Shown: piece by piece, positions 21,301 through 33,930 of the stretch
Position numbering within the stretch: the stretch's first letter is position 1
How the letters are laid out: every line of letters begins with the position of its first letter
NCBI GenBank assembly: GCA_024362935.1
Contig: JANCRA010000006.1
Coordinates: 35,519,924 to 35,583,923 of the forward strand
Direction of reading: 5' to 3'
Source: Setophaga petechia
Taxonomy: Eukaryota > Chordata > Aves > Passeriformes > Parulidae
DNA: 64,000 nucleotides
Notes under the pieces: generated by a model
The model's database searches: none
What the model was told of the DNA's origin: nothing
The model's input: the letters and a program-made list of their open reading frames with translations, nothing else
Program-made: the position numbers and the translations under genes

Positions 21301-21402
21301 CAGGTTGCTCACGGAGGCTCGTTGTGGATGTGCCACAACACCAGAGATGAACTGGGGCAGGAGGAACCCCCTAACCCAATGTGCTCATCCATTGCATTTT
21401 TC

Positions 21403-22600
21403 CCCAAACCAGGATATCCCATTCCCAAACCTTGGCCGGATGGAGGGGGAGGCTGAGAGGAAGAGGAAGATGTCCCAGGAAACCCAGGCAGGTGAGGAGA
21501 AGTCACTGCCCCTTACCTCCTCTCTCCTGCTCCATCTCCTAGCCCAGCACGGCCCCCGGGCTGCAGGACAACCTTGGTGCCAACATTGTCCTGCTGGGGA
21601 TGCACTTGGGGGATTCTCCTTCCCCTTCCCTCTGGCACGGAGGCAAATCCCATCCTCTCCTTGTCCTTCCTCCCCCAGAGAAGGAGCTGAGGATGGAGAC
21701 CAGGGAGGCCAAATCCCCATGGCAGAACCTCGTAGAAGAGGCTGTTTTGAGTGGCTCCATGGTGTAGAATTCCAACAGGGAGACAAGTCCCAGAGATCCC
21801 ACAGAAGGAGGGGCTCCACACCCAGTCCAGGGTGCTCTGATGAGGAAAGACCCTCCCTGAGCCAGAAAGGTGGACAGAGCTTCAGCCAGAGCTCAGAGCT
21901 GGTGTTCCCTGAGCAGCTTCACGATGGGGAGAGGCCCTACAAGTGCTGGGAAGAGCTTCAGGCAGAGCAGCACCCTGATCCGGCACCAGATGATCCACAG
22001 CGGGGAATGGCCCTACAAGTGTGGGGAGTGTGGGAAGGGCTTCAGCTGCAGCTCTGCCCTCATCACCCACCTGCGCATCCACACCACAGAGAGGCCCTAC
22101 GAGTGTCCCCACTATCAGAAGAGGTTTCGGAGATGCTCCCATCTCCTCTACCACCAGCGGATTCACACGGATGAGAGGCCCTTCCTCTGCCCTGACTGCG
22201 GGAAGGGCTTTAAGCAAAACTCCCACTTCATCACCCACCTGTGCATCCACACTGGGGAGAGGCCCTATGAGTCTCCCCAGTGTGGGCAGAAGTTTCAGAG
22301 AAGCTACAATCTCCTCCTGCATGAGCAGATTTGCAGATGAGAGGCCCTTCTTCTGCCCTGACTGCGGGAAGGGCTTCAAGCGCAACTCCGACCTCATCAG
22401 GCACTGGCACATCCACACTGGAGAGAGGCCCTATGAGTGTCCCTAGTGTGGAAAGAGCTTCACCAGCAGCTCTCACTTGACCAGACACCAACGGAGCCAC
22501 CAGTAAGGGAAGCCCTGCAAATTCCCTGACATCAGGAACAGCTTCATGCACCACTCGAGGTTCATGCCCCATGGGAGAACCCACATTGGGAAGAGCACTG
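21403..22600 (+). pseudogene. C2H2 zinc-finger gene, decayed
   Basis: Two exons are visible. The upstream exon ends at 21,491 ([12 protein letters not shown]) with a GT donor, and the second begins at 21,679 after a CAG acceptor ([26 protein letters not shown]). That frame stops soon after (TAG near 21,765). A frameshift follows ([19 protein letters not shown]) and another near 21,950 leads into the fingers. About five linked fingers lie in one frame (for example [10 protein letters not shown]...HLRIH and [10 protein letters not shown]...HLCIH), with several cysteine/histidine losses (CPHYQ, ESPQC). A further shift near 22,330 puts the last fingers in another frame with a stop at about 22,444. 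Intact relatives would be nuclear DNA-binding proteins; this copy cannot encode one. Confidence 0.85.
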
Positions 22601-22839
22601 GTGATCCATGTTCCCTGTGATCCATGCTGGGAAGACACCTGTCCCTTGTCCTGCCCCTCCCAGTGACCTGATGTGGCATTGAAAAACATGAGGGGCTGGC
22701 CATGACCCTGTCATTACATTCACTCCCACCTCAGGTCATTGCCAGGGGCAGGAAAGGGACTCTCTCTCTCCCTAAGCAGAAGGCTGTCCTTTCCAGGCAG
22801 GGGAAATTGTGGCCAGGAAGATCCAGTGAGTTGTGTTGT

Positions 22840-22990
22840 AGTTTTCCCTGTAAATAGTTTTATTTATCCCTTCTGTTATCAATACTGTTTCTGTTCCTGT
22901 TTGTTCCTTATCTCGTTGCTGTTCCCAATAAATTGTTCTTATCCCAGCCTGGGATCTTTGCCTTTTGTGCTTCCCATGGGAGGCTGGAGG
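22840..22990 (+). other. Likely 3' UTR end of the zinc-finger gene
   Basis: T-rich sequence with AATAAA at about 22,928 followed by a T/G-rich segment, positioned 240-400 bp after the last finger. Confidence 0.4.
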
Positions 22991-23049
22991 GCAGTGAGGG
23001 CAGTGTGGTTTTAGCGGGAGCAAGAAATTGGGGAATGCCATTCCTGAAC

Positions 23050-24872
23050 CCCGGCCTGTGGAAACCGAGCATCCCAGCTGGTCCCAGCCCTGGTGGCCAT
23101 GGTATCAGGGTACACTGTACACCAGTATCAACTAAGGCACCATACTTTTGTGGTTCTGATGTGCCAGGCTATTGGATCCAAACCATCCAGAAAATCCCGT
23201 TTTCCCGTGCCTGTCCCTGGCTAGAGGCAGGGCCCCTCTAACCCTGGGCATACATGGTAGAGGCACCTTCCAGGGGATCTGACAGATCATACTCAGCAGC
23301 TCGGTCATGGGAGGTTGATGCTACCTTCACTTTACTGGAGTTCCCTCGATAAGTGTTCCCCTCCTTGAGTTGATGCACCCGTGCTGCCAGGACAGAAGTG
23401 GGTTTCCCATCCCCCCTTCCTATGTCTGCCCCATGGTCATGCAGAAAGAACCACAGGTCAGCCTGTGGGTTGTACCCTCTCTCTCTAGCTGGGGAACGTT
23501 GGGCTCTGACTTTGGGGCCTGTGACTTGCACTGGTGCAATGTGGGAACTGCTCCTCCTCACCTCCTCCCTCATCTCCCTCATCTCCTCTCTGAGTTCTTG
23601 GACCACGGCAGAGACATGAGCCTGCATCGGGCCACTCTCCCAATTTCAAAGCTGGTTGGCCACAGAACCCACTGTCTCTTGGTTGTTATCAGTATTAATC
23701 ATTGCAATGAAGGTGGTGTATTGGGATGGCCCCAGATTTGCCAGGCTCCACATTTGCCCTGTGCACCTGACCTTGTTGGGGTCATTATCGTGCTGTCCAT
23801 CCCTCCCAAAGAGTACCTCCAGTACTGCCACTTCTCTCAGCTGTTGGATCCCTTCCTCAAGAGTCTTCCAGTGCATTCTATGGTGGTGCTTCTGCATTCT
23901 TTCCCTGTGGACAAACCTCTGACACTCGCTTAAAGCCGCTCCCAGAGGGAAAGGAACCCTGGCTCCCTTACAAAAATCTGATTCATACCCAAGTCCTGAG
24001 TCAAGGGTCCCAGATTCCTTGCCTCACCACCAATCCAGCTGGACGCCTGTACATGTAAAATCCCAGACCCAAAGTAGCCAGGTTGTATAAGCCTCACGTC
24101 CCTGTCATACAATGCCTTTGTGCAGATTACGGAGAATTTCGTACGTCGGGGACTCGGTGATGACCTCAACTGTTGCCTCTCCTGGGTGTTGTGACGGCCC
24201 TACTTTCATATCCTCATCTGGGTGCTCTGATTTCATCTTAGACCTCCTTGTTTCCACCAGGGCGACTGCTGCTGGCTGTGATTGCCTTTGTAGCTCAGCT
24301 GGAACCTGGACAGTTGTAACATCAGTGGGTTCCACTGCTGCACCATCAAACTCTCCCTCTTCTGAGGTAGGGAGAGGGTTTCTCACCAGCTGTGGAAATG
24401 TGCTCTTTCAGCATCTGGCCCATCTCCTTCACCAGACCCCCCACCCAATCTGGGTGGTTCATTTCTGAGATGGGCTATGGGGCAGGGTCAGGCTCTGGGG
24501 TGGCAGCATCCCTTGTCTCTGGGGTAGGTGTCAGCATGGTTATCCAGGTTAATCTTCCCTTATCTCTGAATGCTAAATACAACAGGCCTATCAGCAACAC
24601 CAACCACTGTATGACATCATTAACATTTAGAGTGGATCTGAACCCTTTGAAAACTGGTGGGACAGACCCAAAGAGCTGGGTGAAGGGTTGGGAGAAAATT
24701 TCCCCCAGTGTCATTTCCTTACAGTAAGTACCATTATTAAAGTGACCCCAAAAACATACAGGTAGTATGTGATAGCTCTGAATCCATGTGCCTGAATTCC
24801 AGAGAAAGTTAAAAATCCATTAATTCCTCGCCTCATTAAGCCAAAAAGCAAACTGGACAATAGCCATAGCAG
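23050..24872 (-). pseudogene. gag: ERVL-like gag and start of protease, decayed
   Basis: Minus-strand fragments in several frames align end to end. The N-terminus (about 24,872-24,475) has a membrane-like helix (VIQWLVLLIGLLYLAF). An acidic/Q-rich linker follows (24,386-24,105, ending with YEILRNLHKGIV). Next come segments containing RNLGPLTQDLG (about 24,010), MINTDNNQETVGSVANQL (23,690-23,646) and a coiled-coil-like ELREEMREMREEVRR leading to DLWFFLHDHGADIGRGDGKPTS (23,627-23,238). About 100 bp further, DTGVQCTLI marks a retropepsin active site. It is broken by at least four frameshifts and stops, and truncated near 23,050. The family call (ERVL-like) is from motif memory. Confidence 0.65.
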
Positions 24873-27800
24873 CCCTAGTTATGGTTAGCCTGTGTTCCCA
24901 GGGATGGCCAGGGCGCTCATGGGGCAGAAGAAGAGCTCCACGCTCTCTGTGAGGGGCAGTGAGGGCAGTGAGCTGTCAGCAGGGGCTGGCCAGGTGAGCT
25001 GCAATCCCTGCCCCAGGTGCAGTGGGCTTCACTCCTTGTGTGGACCAGGGGTGGCATGGGCAGAGCACACAGAGATTTCAGGGACATAGGTGAGGGGATT
25101 CATGGCCAGCACCTTGCAGCTGATCCCCTTGGCCCCTTCTCTCTTGTGGCCATGGCAAGAGCTGGGTGGGATGGCTCTGGCAGAAAGGTCTCCTTGGATT
25201 CCTGCACATCCAGGTTCTGACCATGGCTCTGTTCCTCTCTCTTCCAGCCCTTCGAGCCCTGAGTGAAGACAACAGCCCCTCCTGCATAAGCATATTTGTT
25301 CAGGTGATGTTCGAGGGAAGAGCTGCGGAATTACTTTCATCTGCTGGCGCAAAAGAACCAGTGTCTCTTTAAGACCTCCAGATCCCTTGGAAGGTGACAC
25401 CACCTGGAGACCAGAGGGGATCAGCTGGAGTTCCAGGCACAGCTGATGACTGGCACAACTGAGCCTGTGGGAGGCTCCCATAGCTCCTGCCTTCTCCCTC
25501 CCTGTTGACAATCCCTCCCTCCAGCCTTCAGACCCTGCCCATCCCCTTTCTTCCCTCCCAGCTCATCCCTTTGCTTTGCCTTCCATTAATAAACAGTTTG
25601 ACTTCTTTGCTTTACCTGTGTCTCTGTGGTGCTGGAGCAATGCAAATCCAGGACCCTGGAACACACAGGCCCCTGCTGGTGTTCTCTCCCACGCCATGTT
25701 TTGTGCACAAACACAGAAGAACGAGGGCAGGTCAGGCTGGAAGGGTCCCTGTGCTGAAAGTCCAGTTCCACAACACTGTGGAGTTATAGATCTTGCTGAG
25801 CACCTCGGAGCCTCCGGACTTTGGAAGAGCCAACCTGAGAATGCTCTGAACCCAGCTGTGAGGGATTCCATGGCAAGCATCCATGGAGGGCAAAGGAGCT
25901 TGGAATGCTGGAATGTCTCAAGAATAGCTTCCTGAAAGCACAGCAGTGCTCCATCCCTGCACAGGATGAGGAAGAGGGCAGAACCAGAGACCACCCGGGC
26001 TTAACAGAGAGCTTTGGGTGTGCCTAAGGGCAAATGAAGCAGCAGCACGGTGCCCGAGACTGGGACACGCGGCCGTGCTGCTGCCCGGAGTGCTGTCAGG
26101 CAAGCTGGGATCCCGGCTGTGCTTCTGCTCCCCACAAGTGAGGAATGGCAGCCCCAGGCTCAGAGCCAGTCAGAAAGCCAAGCAAGGGAGAGCAGAGGGA
26201 GGGCACCCTTCCAGTCTCTCTTGGGCATGGCTGCAAAACAGCCCCTGCTGCTCCTTCCTGGGCCTGTGTTTGGGCTGTGCTGGTGGCAGAGCCAGCCAGG
26301 CTGTGCTCTGCATTCCAAAGCCTGTTGGGAGCGGCCATGAAAAGCTCTGTGTGCCCAGCAGAGACCTGGAAGGAGCTGGCAAGAGCATCCTGCAGGAACA
26401 GGGCTCTGGTCCCTGGCCAGGAACAGCCTGGTTTTGGTGCTGTGAGCGCAGGCAGGAGCTGAGGCGGGTGAAGAGGCAGCGGGCAGCTTGTGTTTGTAGA
26501 GGGCCTGGGACTGCACCTCTGAACCTGCACCTGGAAACTCACTTGGGGGAATAGCAGCTAGAGCTAGAGTACCTGTCCTGAAAGGACCTGAAGTCATTCA
26601 GCCTTGCCAGCATTTCTAAAGAGTTTTTTGGTGTTCCCCAGGAAAGCTACGCATTTGTGGAAATGCCTTTGGAGGAAAGGGGCTTTCTTCTCAAGGAAAG
26701 TGCTTCCCAGGGAGCGCCCAGTGAGGCAGGTGCGAGTGTCCCCCTTTGGCTCTCTGTGGTCGTTTCAGTCCTTGAGGCCTGTTGCACTTGGCAGAGGGGC
26801 AGGGCAAGAGAGAAGGCTGTGAAAAGCAAGTCTGGCATCCCCCTGGACCTGTGGAAACCAAGCCAAGCACCTGCAGCGGGATGTGCTACCCCATTTGGAC
26901 AGAGGTGTCAGCAGGAGCATCTCTGTCCAGCCACAAGCTTTAAAGCTCTCTGTGAGAGCTGTGAATTAAAAGACCTTTATGCACACAATTTTTTCACCTT
27001 CCCTGTCTGCTGTGTTTCAACTCTTGGAAAATGCATTTGCCTCCTGCTTAGTGGGAGCTGCTGTGGCCCAGGGCCAGCACAGAGCTGGGCTGTGTGGGCC
27101 AGGCAGCATGAAGAGTCTTGGCAGATCTTGTTGTGTCCCTGGCCTCAGAAAAGGCCTCCCGAGGTGTCCTGCTCATTGGCTCTCCCTGTGCATCTTGGAG
27201 AAAACAAGGTAGGCCTTTCTGGCAGCTGGGCATCAGATGGCCTTAAAATGGAGGCGTGTTGTGGAGTGAGCCCAGCTGAGATCCCCTGAGAGCAGCCCAG
27301 TGCTCCTTGCTCCTCTCTGCTGACCCGTGAGCATTTGCCTGGTTTCGGGATGGCCCTGGCTGTGTCAGGGCTGCTCCGTGGACACAGGACAGCCGGTCCT
27401 GTCCCGCTGCGTCCCAGCAGTTCCTCGCAGCAGCCCTGCACCCTCGTCAGGATGCTGGCCAAGAGAGGCCCTGGAAGCCGAGGCAGCTGATTTGAAGCTT
27501 TTGCAGATACACACAGGGGATGGCCAGCAGTGTTCCCCCAGGATACAGCAGTCCTGAGGGGCCTCCTCAGAGCTGCCTGATGCTGCCCACTCCTTGTGGC
27601 ACCAGCTGCTTTCCTGTGCAATGTTCTACCTCCCCCAGGAGTGAAGAGGGAGCTGGAGAAAGAGCTGGCCAGGCTGCTCGGGATCCTTTCCCAGCAGCCC
27701 TGGTTGAGTGGAGCAGTCCAAGCTGAGCACAGATGTGCCCATGGAACAGCCGTGCACAGGGAGGCTCGCTGGGAAGGATGATCCAGGAGCCATGGGCCTG

Positions 27801-29600
27801 GCAGCCTGGCTTTGCTGCCAGGGAAGGCCTTGGAGCAGATCCTCCTGAGTGCCATCCCACGGCACATGCAGGGAACCAGGGGTTCTGCTGGAGGATGGGA
27901 AAGCTCTGTGGAGGGACAGGCACAGCTGGGGCTCCTGGTGGGGTGCTGAGGGCTTCTGTGGGGATGTTTGGGGGAGTGGGTGTTGGGGGCCGTGTTGGGG
28001 AAGGAGTTGTCTGGAAGGTGAGAGGTCTGGGCTGGAATTTGAGTCAGTTTGAAGGCAGCATCAGTGCTTTGGCACAGCTTTGATTATGGAGGGCAGAAAG
28101 AATATCTGTGACTATTTATTTCTATTCATGGTCCTGTTTCCCCTGCAGGGAACAAGAGGGGAGAGCTGTGCTGATTGGCCACTTAGATATCTGTACTGGG
28201 GGATGATCAGCCCTTTTGCCATCTACTCATTTGTTTGGGCTACTGTTGTAACACTGAGTGGTCTTTCATTCCTTGAGAGCTTTTATTCCTTAAGAAAATT
28301 AGGATATTATCACCTTTATCAAAATCCATTTGCAAATCGAAGAATGATCTTTTTGGCTCTGTGTAGTGTTACGTTCAGTAAAGTGACGTTCAATGGATGA
28401 TAAGGCAAATGAGTTGCTGCTTCAGGATGGAACACAAACTTGTAGAGCAGTCACGTTCTCAGGCCATCCCAATAAATTTGGTAAGTTTGCAAATTTTGGA
28501 ACTACTTGAGCTGAGCAATGGGAAGTAAAACTTTCCTGAAGTGACGATTCCTTAATGCAGATTCTTCTGTGTCTTCATGGCAAAGATGTTTTTGTGGTGC
28601 AGGAAATTACTTCAATGAGAAAATAATTCCAGCATGGAGTAAGAGCAGCTGACAGAGACCAAGTGTTGCCAGCAGTTGCTCCAGGTGCTCCTGCCATCAG
28701 CCCCCAATGCACGTGGGCTTTGGCTCCTGGTGGCACAGAAGCCCCCCAGGGGCACAGGTCTCTGGGGCAGGAGACGGGCACCAGCGCTGCCAGGGCTTGG
28801 GGGATGGCAGCTCTGCTTGGGCAGGGACTCTGCCACAGCTGCTGCTGGCAGTGCTGCCCGGGCCCCAGGGCTCAGAGCAGCAATCGTGCCCTGGCCCACA
28901 CGTTCCTTGTGCGTGTCACAGCCGCGGCTTTAGGATGGCCACGGGCCAGGATGTGTCCCAAGGAGGCCGTGCCAGCTTCCCTGGAAGGCCCCGTGCCCTT
29001 CCCAGCGCGGCTGCGTCGGCAGCCCTGGGGGCTCCTTCTGCTGCCCTGAGCCCGCAGAGCAGGGCAGCGTTTGCTGATGCTCTGAGCCCTTCCTAAAGAT
29101 CCTGTCGGGCTGCCTTAGACACCTGGGGCCAGGCATTCCTTCCAACCTGGGCCACTTTGGATAGGCTGGGGGCAGTGTGTGCAAGGGCCCTTGGTGACAC
29201 GGTGCAGCATGATCACTGTGGCATGGAACAGGTGTCCAAGGGCCCTTTGTGACACGTGGTGACACAGGAGCTGGTGGTGACAAGAGCACGCCACAGTGCT
29301 CGGAGCACACGATGGGACAGGACGGTGCCGTGAGGACCCCCCCACAGCGCACTCATTCCTGTCTGACCCGGAGCCTTCCCAAGGCTTCTCTTCTGTAGGT
29401 GCCCTCGAGGGCAGACTGTGGAACGTGGTGCCCCAGAGGCATCTCCCATCCCTGCCGCCAGTGCCCTCGAGGCCAGACACAATCCTTGACAGGAGTCTTC
29501 TGTCCTTGTGGCCGGAGCCCTTGAGACCAGAGTGCAGGACTTGCTGTCCTCTGTAGCCTTCCTGAGGCTTTTCTCTTGAAGGTGCCTTCCAGCCACCACT
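24873..29600. other. Mostly non-coding; nothing firmly recognised
   Basis: Many short open frames on both strands without domains. A 106-codon plus frame at 28,080-28,400 has two hydrophobic stretches but no recognisable family. AATAAA near 25,587 may be an old poly(A) site. A loosely repeated phrase (AGGCTTYTCTYYTGWAGGTGCC) occurs near 29,380 and 29,565. Confidence 0.4.
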
Positions 29601-29841
29601 GCAGGACTTGATGACTCGGAGCTTTTCTGAGGCACCTCTCCTGCAAGTAGCCACAAATACAGTCACTGACATGGAGCAGAGACCCCCAAGAATGCCCAAG
29701 CTGGCCTGGGTGGAAGAGGAGGAAGAAGGCCCTGGAGCTGCCCCAGCACAGGAGACCAAAGAGGTGGTGAGCTGCTGCAGGAGGGTGAGTGGCAGAGCTG
29801 GTTCACAGGGTTGGTGCCTGCAGCCAGCTTGGTGACATTGC

Positions 29842-29902
29842 ATGCCATGCCATGCCATGCCATGCCATGCCATGCCATGCCATGCCATGCCATGCCATGC
29901 CA
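29842..29902. repeat. (ATGCC)n microsatellite
   Basis: About 12 perfect tandem copies of the pentamer ATGCC in an intron-like position. Confidence 0.95.
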
Positions 29903-30082
29903 TCCCCTGGGGACATGCCCACGGACAGGATGGAAGAGGGGCCGGGCAGACACCCCGCAGTGGCCGTGCTCCATCCCCTGGAGCATCCCGGGCCTCTCCC
30001 TGCCTGGGGAGCGCAGGGCTGGGCTGTGTTCTCCAGCCTCTCCCACAGCCCCTCAGCTCTGGCTGCACTCGCTCTTTGCCAG

Positions 30083-31621
30083 GTGCAGCCCTGGAGCGCA
30101 CACAAGAACAGGAGTCCAGCCATGGCCTCTTCCGCAGAACAGCGCAGGTACCTGCAGCCACCCCCGCCTGGGCTGGGCCTGCTGTCCCTGCTCAGCCCAG
30201 CACCGTGTGTGCAGCACTCCATGCAACATCCACTCCATGCAACATCCCCGGTTTCCTGCCCTTCTCCTACAGCTGGTTTGAGACTTCATCAGGAGCATTT
30301 GGGAGGAAGAGACCAGCACCATGGGCACTGGGCTCAGAGCATATTCGCATACCTTCAAAACCAAGAGCAGTGCTGCCCTGCTGGATATGCTTGTAGAGGA
30401 GAGCTTTTCCAATCCAAAGCAAGTAAGCAGCCTGTGGCCAGGGTTTGATCCTCCCAGCAATTGCTTGGCCTCCCAAGCCACACTTGCTCTGTACTGCACT
30501 GTAACTCCTTGAGGCCATGGCAGTGTGCTGGGAAGGGAAGTACTTCTCTGGGGAAGCTGGGGACATTGCTCCCTCTGGCAGCTTTCTAAGTCTCCCCTTA
30601 CCTTCTCCAGGTGCCTGCCCTGGTCAGGTACATCCACCAGTGGCTCGTGGCCAATCAGTTTGCTGAGCACAGCCTGAACAGGACCCTGCTGGATCTCACC
30701 AAAGCACAGCCCGCTGATGTAGTCGTGATGCTCCTGCGTGTGGCCCCGTCCTGTGACAGGTACGGGGCCCAGCTGCCCAGAGGGCTCAGGCCTCCCCAGC
30801 CCATCAGCCTGTACAGCCTGGCCCAGGCGTCTGCCAACAGAGAGTTCCAGGGCCCTCTGGCTGCTGCCTTTCCCAGGCCTGGCACGTCAGGCCCCGAGCC
30901 TGCTGCCATGCTCCCTCCCTGCCCCTCAGGGCTCTGTCCCCGCCAGCCTGGGCGGCCTGGCTGCTGCTGGCAAGGGCCAGTGGGCAGAGGCAGAGCTGGC
31001 AGCCAGCTCAGGTCCCCACTTGCTGCCTAGGCCATGGTGCTGTGTCTGAGACCTACCTGAGACAGAGCTCTAAACCCACAGAGCTGCTTTGACCATGTGG
31101 ATGAGCATCATGTGCTCGCCCAGGACTGTGGAGCCAGTGCAGCTGATACTCTTGGATGTGCTGGGGAGCTGGCCAGAGCACAGCACGTGCACCTCTGATG
31201 GGGACAAAACGGGTGTCTTTGGCCTGGCTGTGAGTATCTGCAAGTGGCCTTTGCTGGCCCCAAGGCCGCCTCTCCAGAGCTCTGCATCCTCCTTCCCCCA
31301 CTGCATCTCCCTGCCTCAGGCACTGGCCTGAAACCTGGCCCAGTAGCAGCTCCAGGCCCACCAGGCCCTGTGCTCCCCCTGCCAAGGTCTCTCCGAGCCT
31401 CTCCCTGCCACGCTCGGGCCCTGCCACACGGACACTTCAGCACTGAGCGCTGTCTCGGGGGGCTTTGTCCTTTGCAGGCAACCGTGGTGATGTGGAAGAT
31501 CCTCCACGTGCCCCGCCTGCCATGTATATTAAAGGTGTATTTCCCCTGCCTCTTTGTGCATCTGCTCTTCCAAGTGCTCTTCAGCACTCTGGATATGCCA
31601 GAGGAGGTCGCAGACACCTTT
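30083..31621 (+). pseudogene. MROH-like (maestro heat-like repeat) gene fragment, exons cut by an LTR
   Basis: Consecutive exons with consensus splice sites lie at about 30,083-30,147 ([18 protein letters not shown]), 30,273-30,422 (includes GLRAYSHTFKTKSSAALLDML), 30,611-30,759 (VPALVRYIHQWLVANQFAEH), 31,081-31,229 (MCSPRTVEPVQLILLDVLG) and from 31,478 (VVMWKILHVPRLP, LFVHLLFQVLFSTLDMPEEV). Internal exons are 149-150 nt, typical of repeated HEAT-type exons. An in-frame TGA stands three codons into the 30,273 exon. The last exon runs into an LTR at 31,622. A possible first exon with ATG lies at 29,671-29,784, but its phase does not fit. The family encodes cytosolic alpha-helical repeat proteins of largely unknown role, expanded in birds. 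The family call is from recognition of the sequence. Confidence 0.6.
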
Positions 31622-31997
31622 TGTGAAAAATCCTTTCTTAGGATTTTTCCTGCTGGAGCTGAAAAGTTTCAGCAACAAATGTAAACAATTATTATCTGCT
31701 GCTGTGGAATGCAACAGGTGGATCCGTGATTGGTCCCCTGTGATGTCTGGATTTACTGACCACTCACAGCAGGGCTGCTCTCACTTTCTGCCGAGAGACA
31801 GATCTTCGTTATTCATTCTTTCGATTTTATTCTTAGCTTAGCCAGCTTCTGAAGAAGCCTTTTCCTTTCTGTTTCTTTTTAGTATAGTCATAATGTTATA
31901 TATAAATCATAAGATAATAAATCAAGCCTTCTGATCACAGAGTCAACATTTCTGTCTCTTCCTTCATCTGAAAACCCCTGTGACCACCGTCACAACA
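31622..31997 (+). repeat. Solo LTR inserted in an MROH-like exon
   Basis: Starts TGTGAAAAATCC and ends CGTCACAACA. It contains the passerine-LTR-like core AACAATTATTATCTGCTGC, AATAAATCAAGCC near 31,915 and the tail ACCCCTGTGACCACCGTCACA. I could not find a clean target duplication, so the ends may be off by a few bases. Confidence 0.65.
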
Positions 31998-33699
31998 CAT
32001 GGTTTCCCCTTCACTGGCATCCCCAGGGCTGTGTTAAGTGCATTCATTAATGGGGCCTTAGAAGAGTCTTCTCTTTCCCTCAGCAGCAGCAGCAGCAAGG
32101 AGCGGTGGCAGGCTCAGGACAAGGAGCAGTTGGCTGCCCTGGCCCTTTGCTCCCGGGCCCCAGGCCAGGAGGGCTCTGGCTGCAGCATGGTGCTCTTCAG
32201 GCAGGCCCTGGCAGCCTCTGCACGGAGCACGGCACGCTGCCCCATCCTGCTGGGGTCACTTTTTTTCAGCAATACCCTAGAGCTCATCTTCACAAGGAAA
32301 AAACTCCAGCAATGTGTAAAGAGATCATTCAAGTACAGTTCTATTTGCCTCTGTATTGTAGTTCACGGCATGTATTTTTTTCTCTGTAATTTCATGATTT
32401 TTATGAAAACATGCATTCATATCTGCACATTTTTGTGGTTTTAATTATTCATACACCAAAACACTCAGTTTTAAACTCTTAATTTCAGTTGGTAATTTTG
32501 AGGTAGTATATTTTAAAATGTCACAAAACAACACCTTCTGGGTAGTTTTCCTCACTCTTAAAAAAAAAAAAACCACAACCCATAAGCCATTTTAGTCTCT
32601 GTCTCTCCAAGTTGGTTCATACCAGCTTATTTTAAATCAGGGCTACAATACTTTCACCAATGAAATGCACACCAGTGATTCCTCTTGTGGAATATCATGG
32701 CCCTGGCATAAAGCCTCTTTTTACTTTTTTTTTCTCATTAGCTCAACTGCAAACACACGTTTAGTTGCAAACTTACACAAGATGAGCAAAATCAAAATGA
32801 TTGAGGGGCCTTTGGGAGCTCCTTGCTGATCTTTCTGCTTCTTCAGCTGAGCAAGGCTCTGATCCAGGCAAAAAGATTGCACTTAGTGCTACACAACCAT
32901 TTGGCTGAAACTCTGCTGATTTCTAGGAACAGCTGGAGGCCTCTATCTCCCCTGGATGTTTTGGCTGAGCCAAGCTTTGCTGGGTTTTGGCTGCAAATAC
33001 CATTGCCCTTGCTTTCTTATATCCACAAGTACCATGGCTGGGCAAAAACTGCCACGTGGGCCATCTTCCAAAGGCACTTTGGTCTGGGAGTTTGTGAATG
33101 AACGAGAGCCTCATCCACTTCCAAACCACATGAAAAAATCATGAAAGAGAACTTCCCATCCTTAACAAACAACTGACAATTCACAAGTGGATCTAGAGCT
33201 TCTTTATGGAATGAAAAAGAAGGCAATCTTCCAATGGAGTTGTGCTTTCCCAAGTTTTTCTTCTGATGCCCGCTCACAGCTGGCATTGGAAAAAGTCACA
33301 TCTCTGCAAGTGTCCGTGTCTTCTGTCTGCCATCAGTTGTTTTGCTGCAACAATCAGAACAGGCATCAGCCTGTAGAGAGGCTCAGCTGATATTAGGAAC
33401 AGGAGCTGCCCCAAGGAGAAAAAAGAACATAAACTTTTATCTCCTAAACCCATCTCCCCAGAGGCTCAAGCAGGATTCCTCTGGTTCCCAGAAATACAAA
33501 GAAATAGGGCTGGAGAAGACCCTCTGCAGCTATGTGTTCATGCACAAGACTTTGCTGATGCCATTTGGGTTTTGCCTTTTTTTCTCTTCTATCTTTTCTG
33601 TATTCCTTGCACATCAGTTTAGAGCTCGGTAGGCTACTCGATTTGCGATTACTTTTCCCAGTCCTTTTTCATGGCCTTTGCCTAAGCAGAAAGACAAAC
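31998..33699. other. No gene recognised
   Basis: Begins with a short GC-rich piece that could be a further exon (32,090-32,260) but has no recognisable domain. The rest is AT-rich, with a short A run at 32,560. Confidence 0.4.
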
Positions 33700-33930
33700 T
33701 TCCAGAGCTCCAAGTGCCAGGGGGTAGAAGGCCCCAGTGTTATCTTGGTTCTTCCTGGGACAGACCCTTCCAGGGAGCTGGTGGACTCACCATCCCTGCA
33801 AGCCTTTAAAAGAAGACTGGATGTGGCACTTGGTGCCGTGCTTTAGTTGAGGTGTTAGGGCATGGGTTGGACTCGATCATCTTCAAAGTGTCTGTCTTCC
33901 AAGCCAGTGATTCTGTGATTCTGGCACTGA
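33700..33930 (+). mobile_element. CR1 LINE 3' end
   Basis: Contains gtggactcaccatccctgcaagcc, a tttaaaagaagactggatgtggc-type segment, ggttggactcgatcatctt and a terminal GATTCTGTGATTCTG octamer repeat, all typical of a CR1 tail in plus orientation. Confidence 0.85.

Noticed and set aside
28080..28400. 106-codon frame with hydrophobic stretches
   Set aside because: No recognisable family, repeat or splice context; length is within chance expectation.
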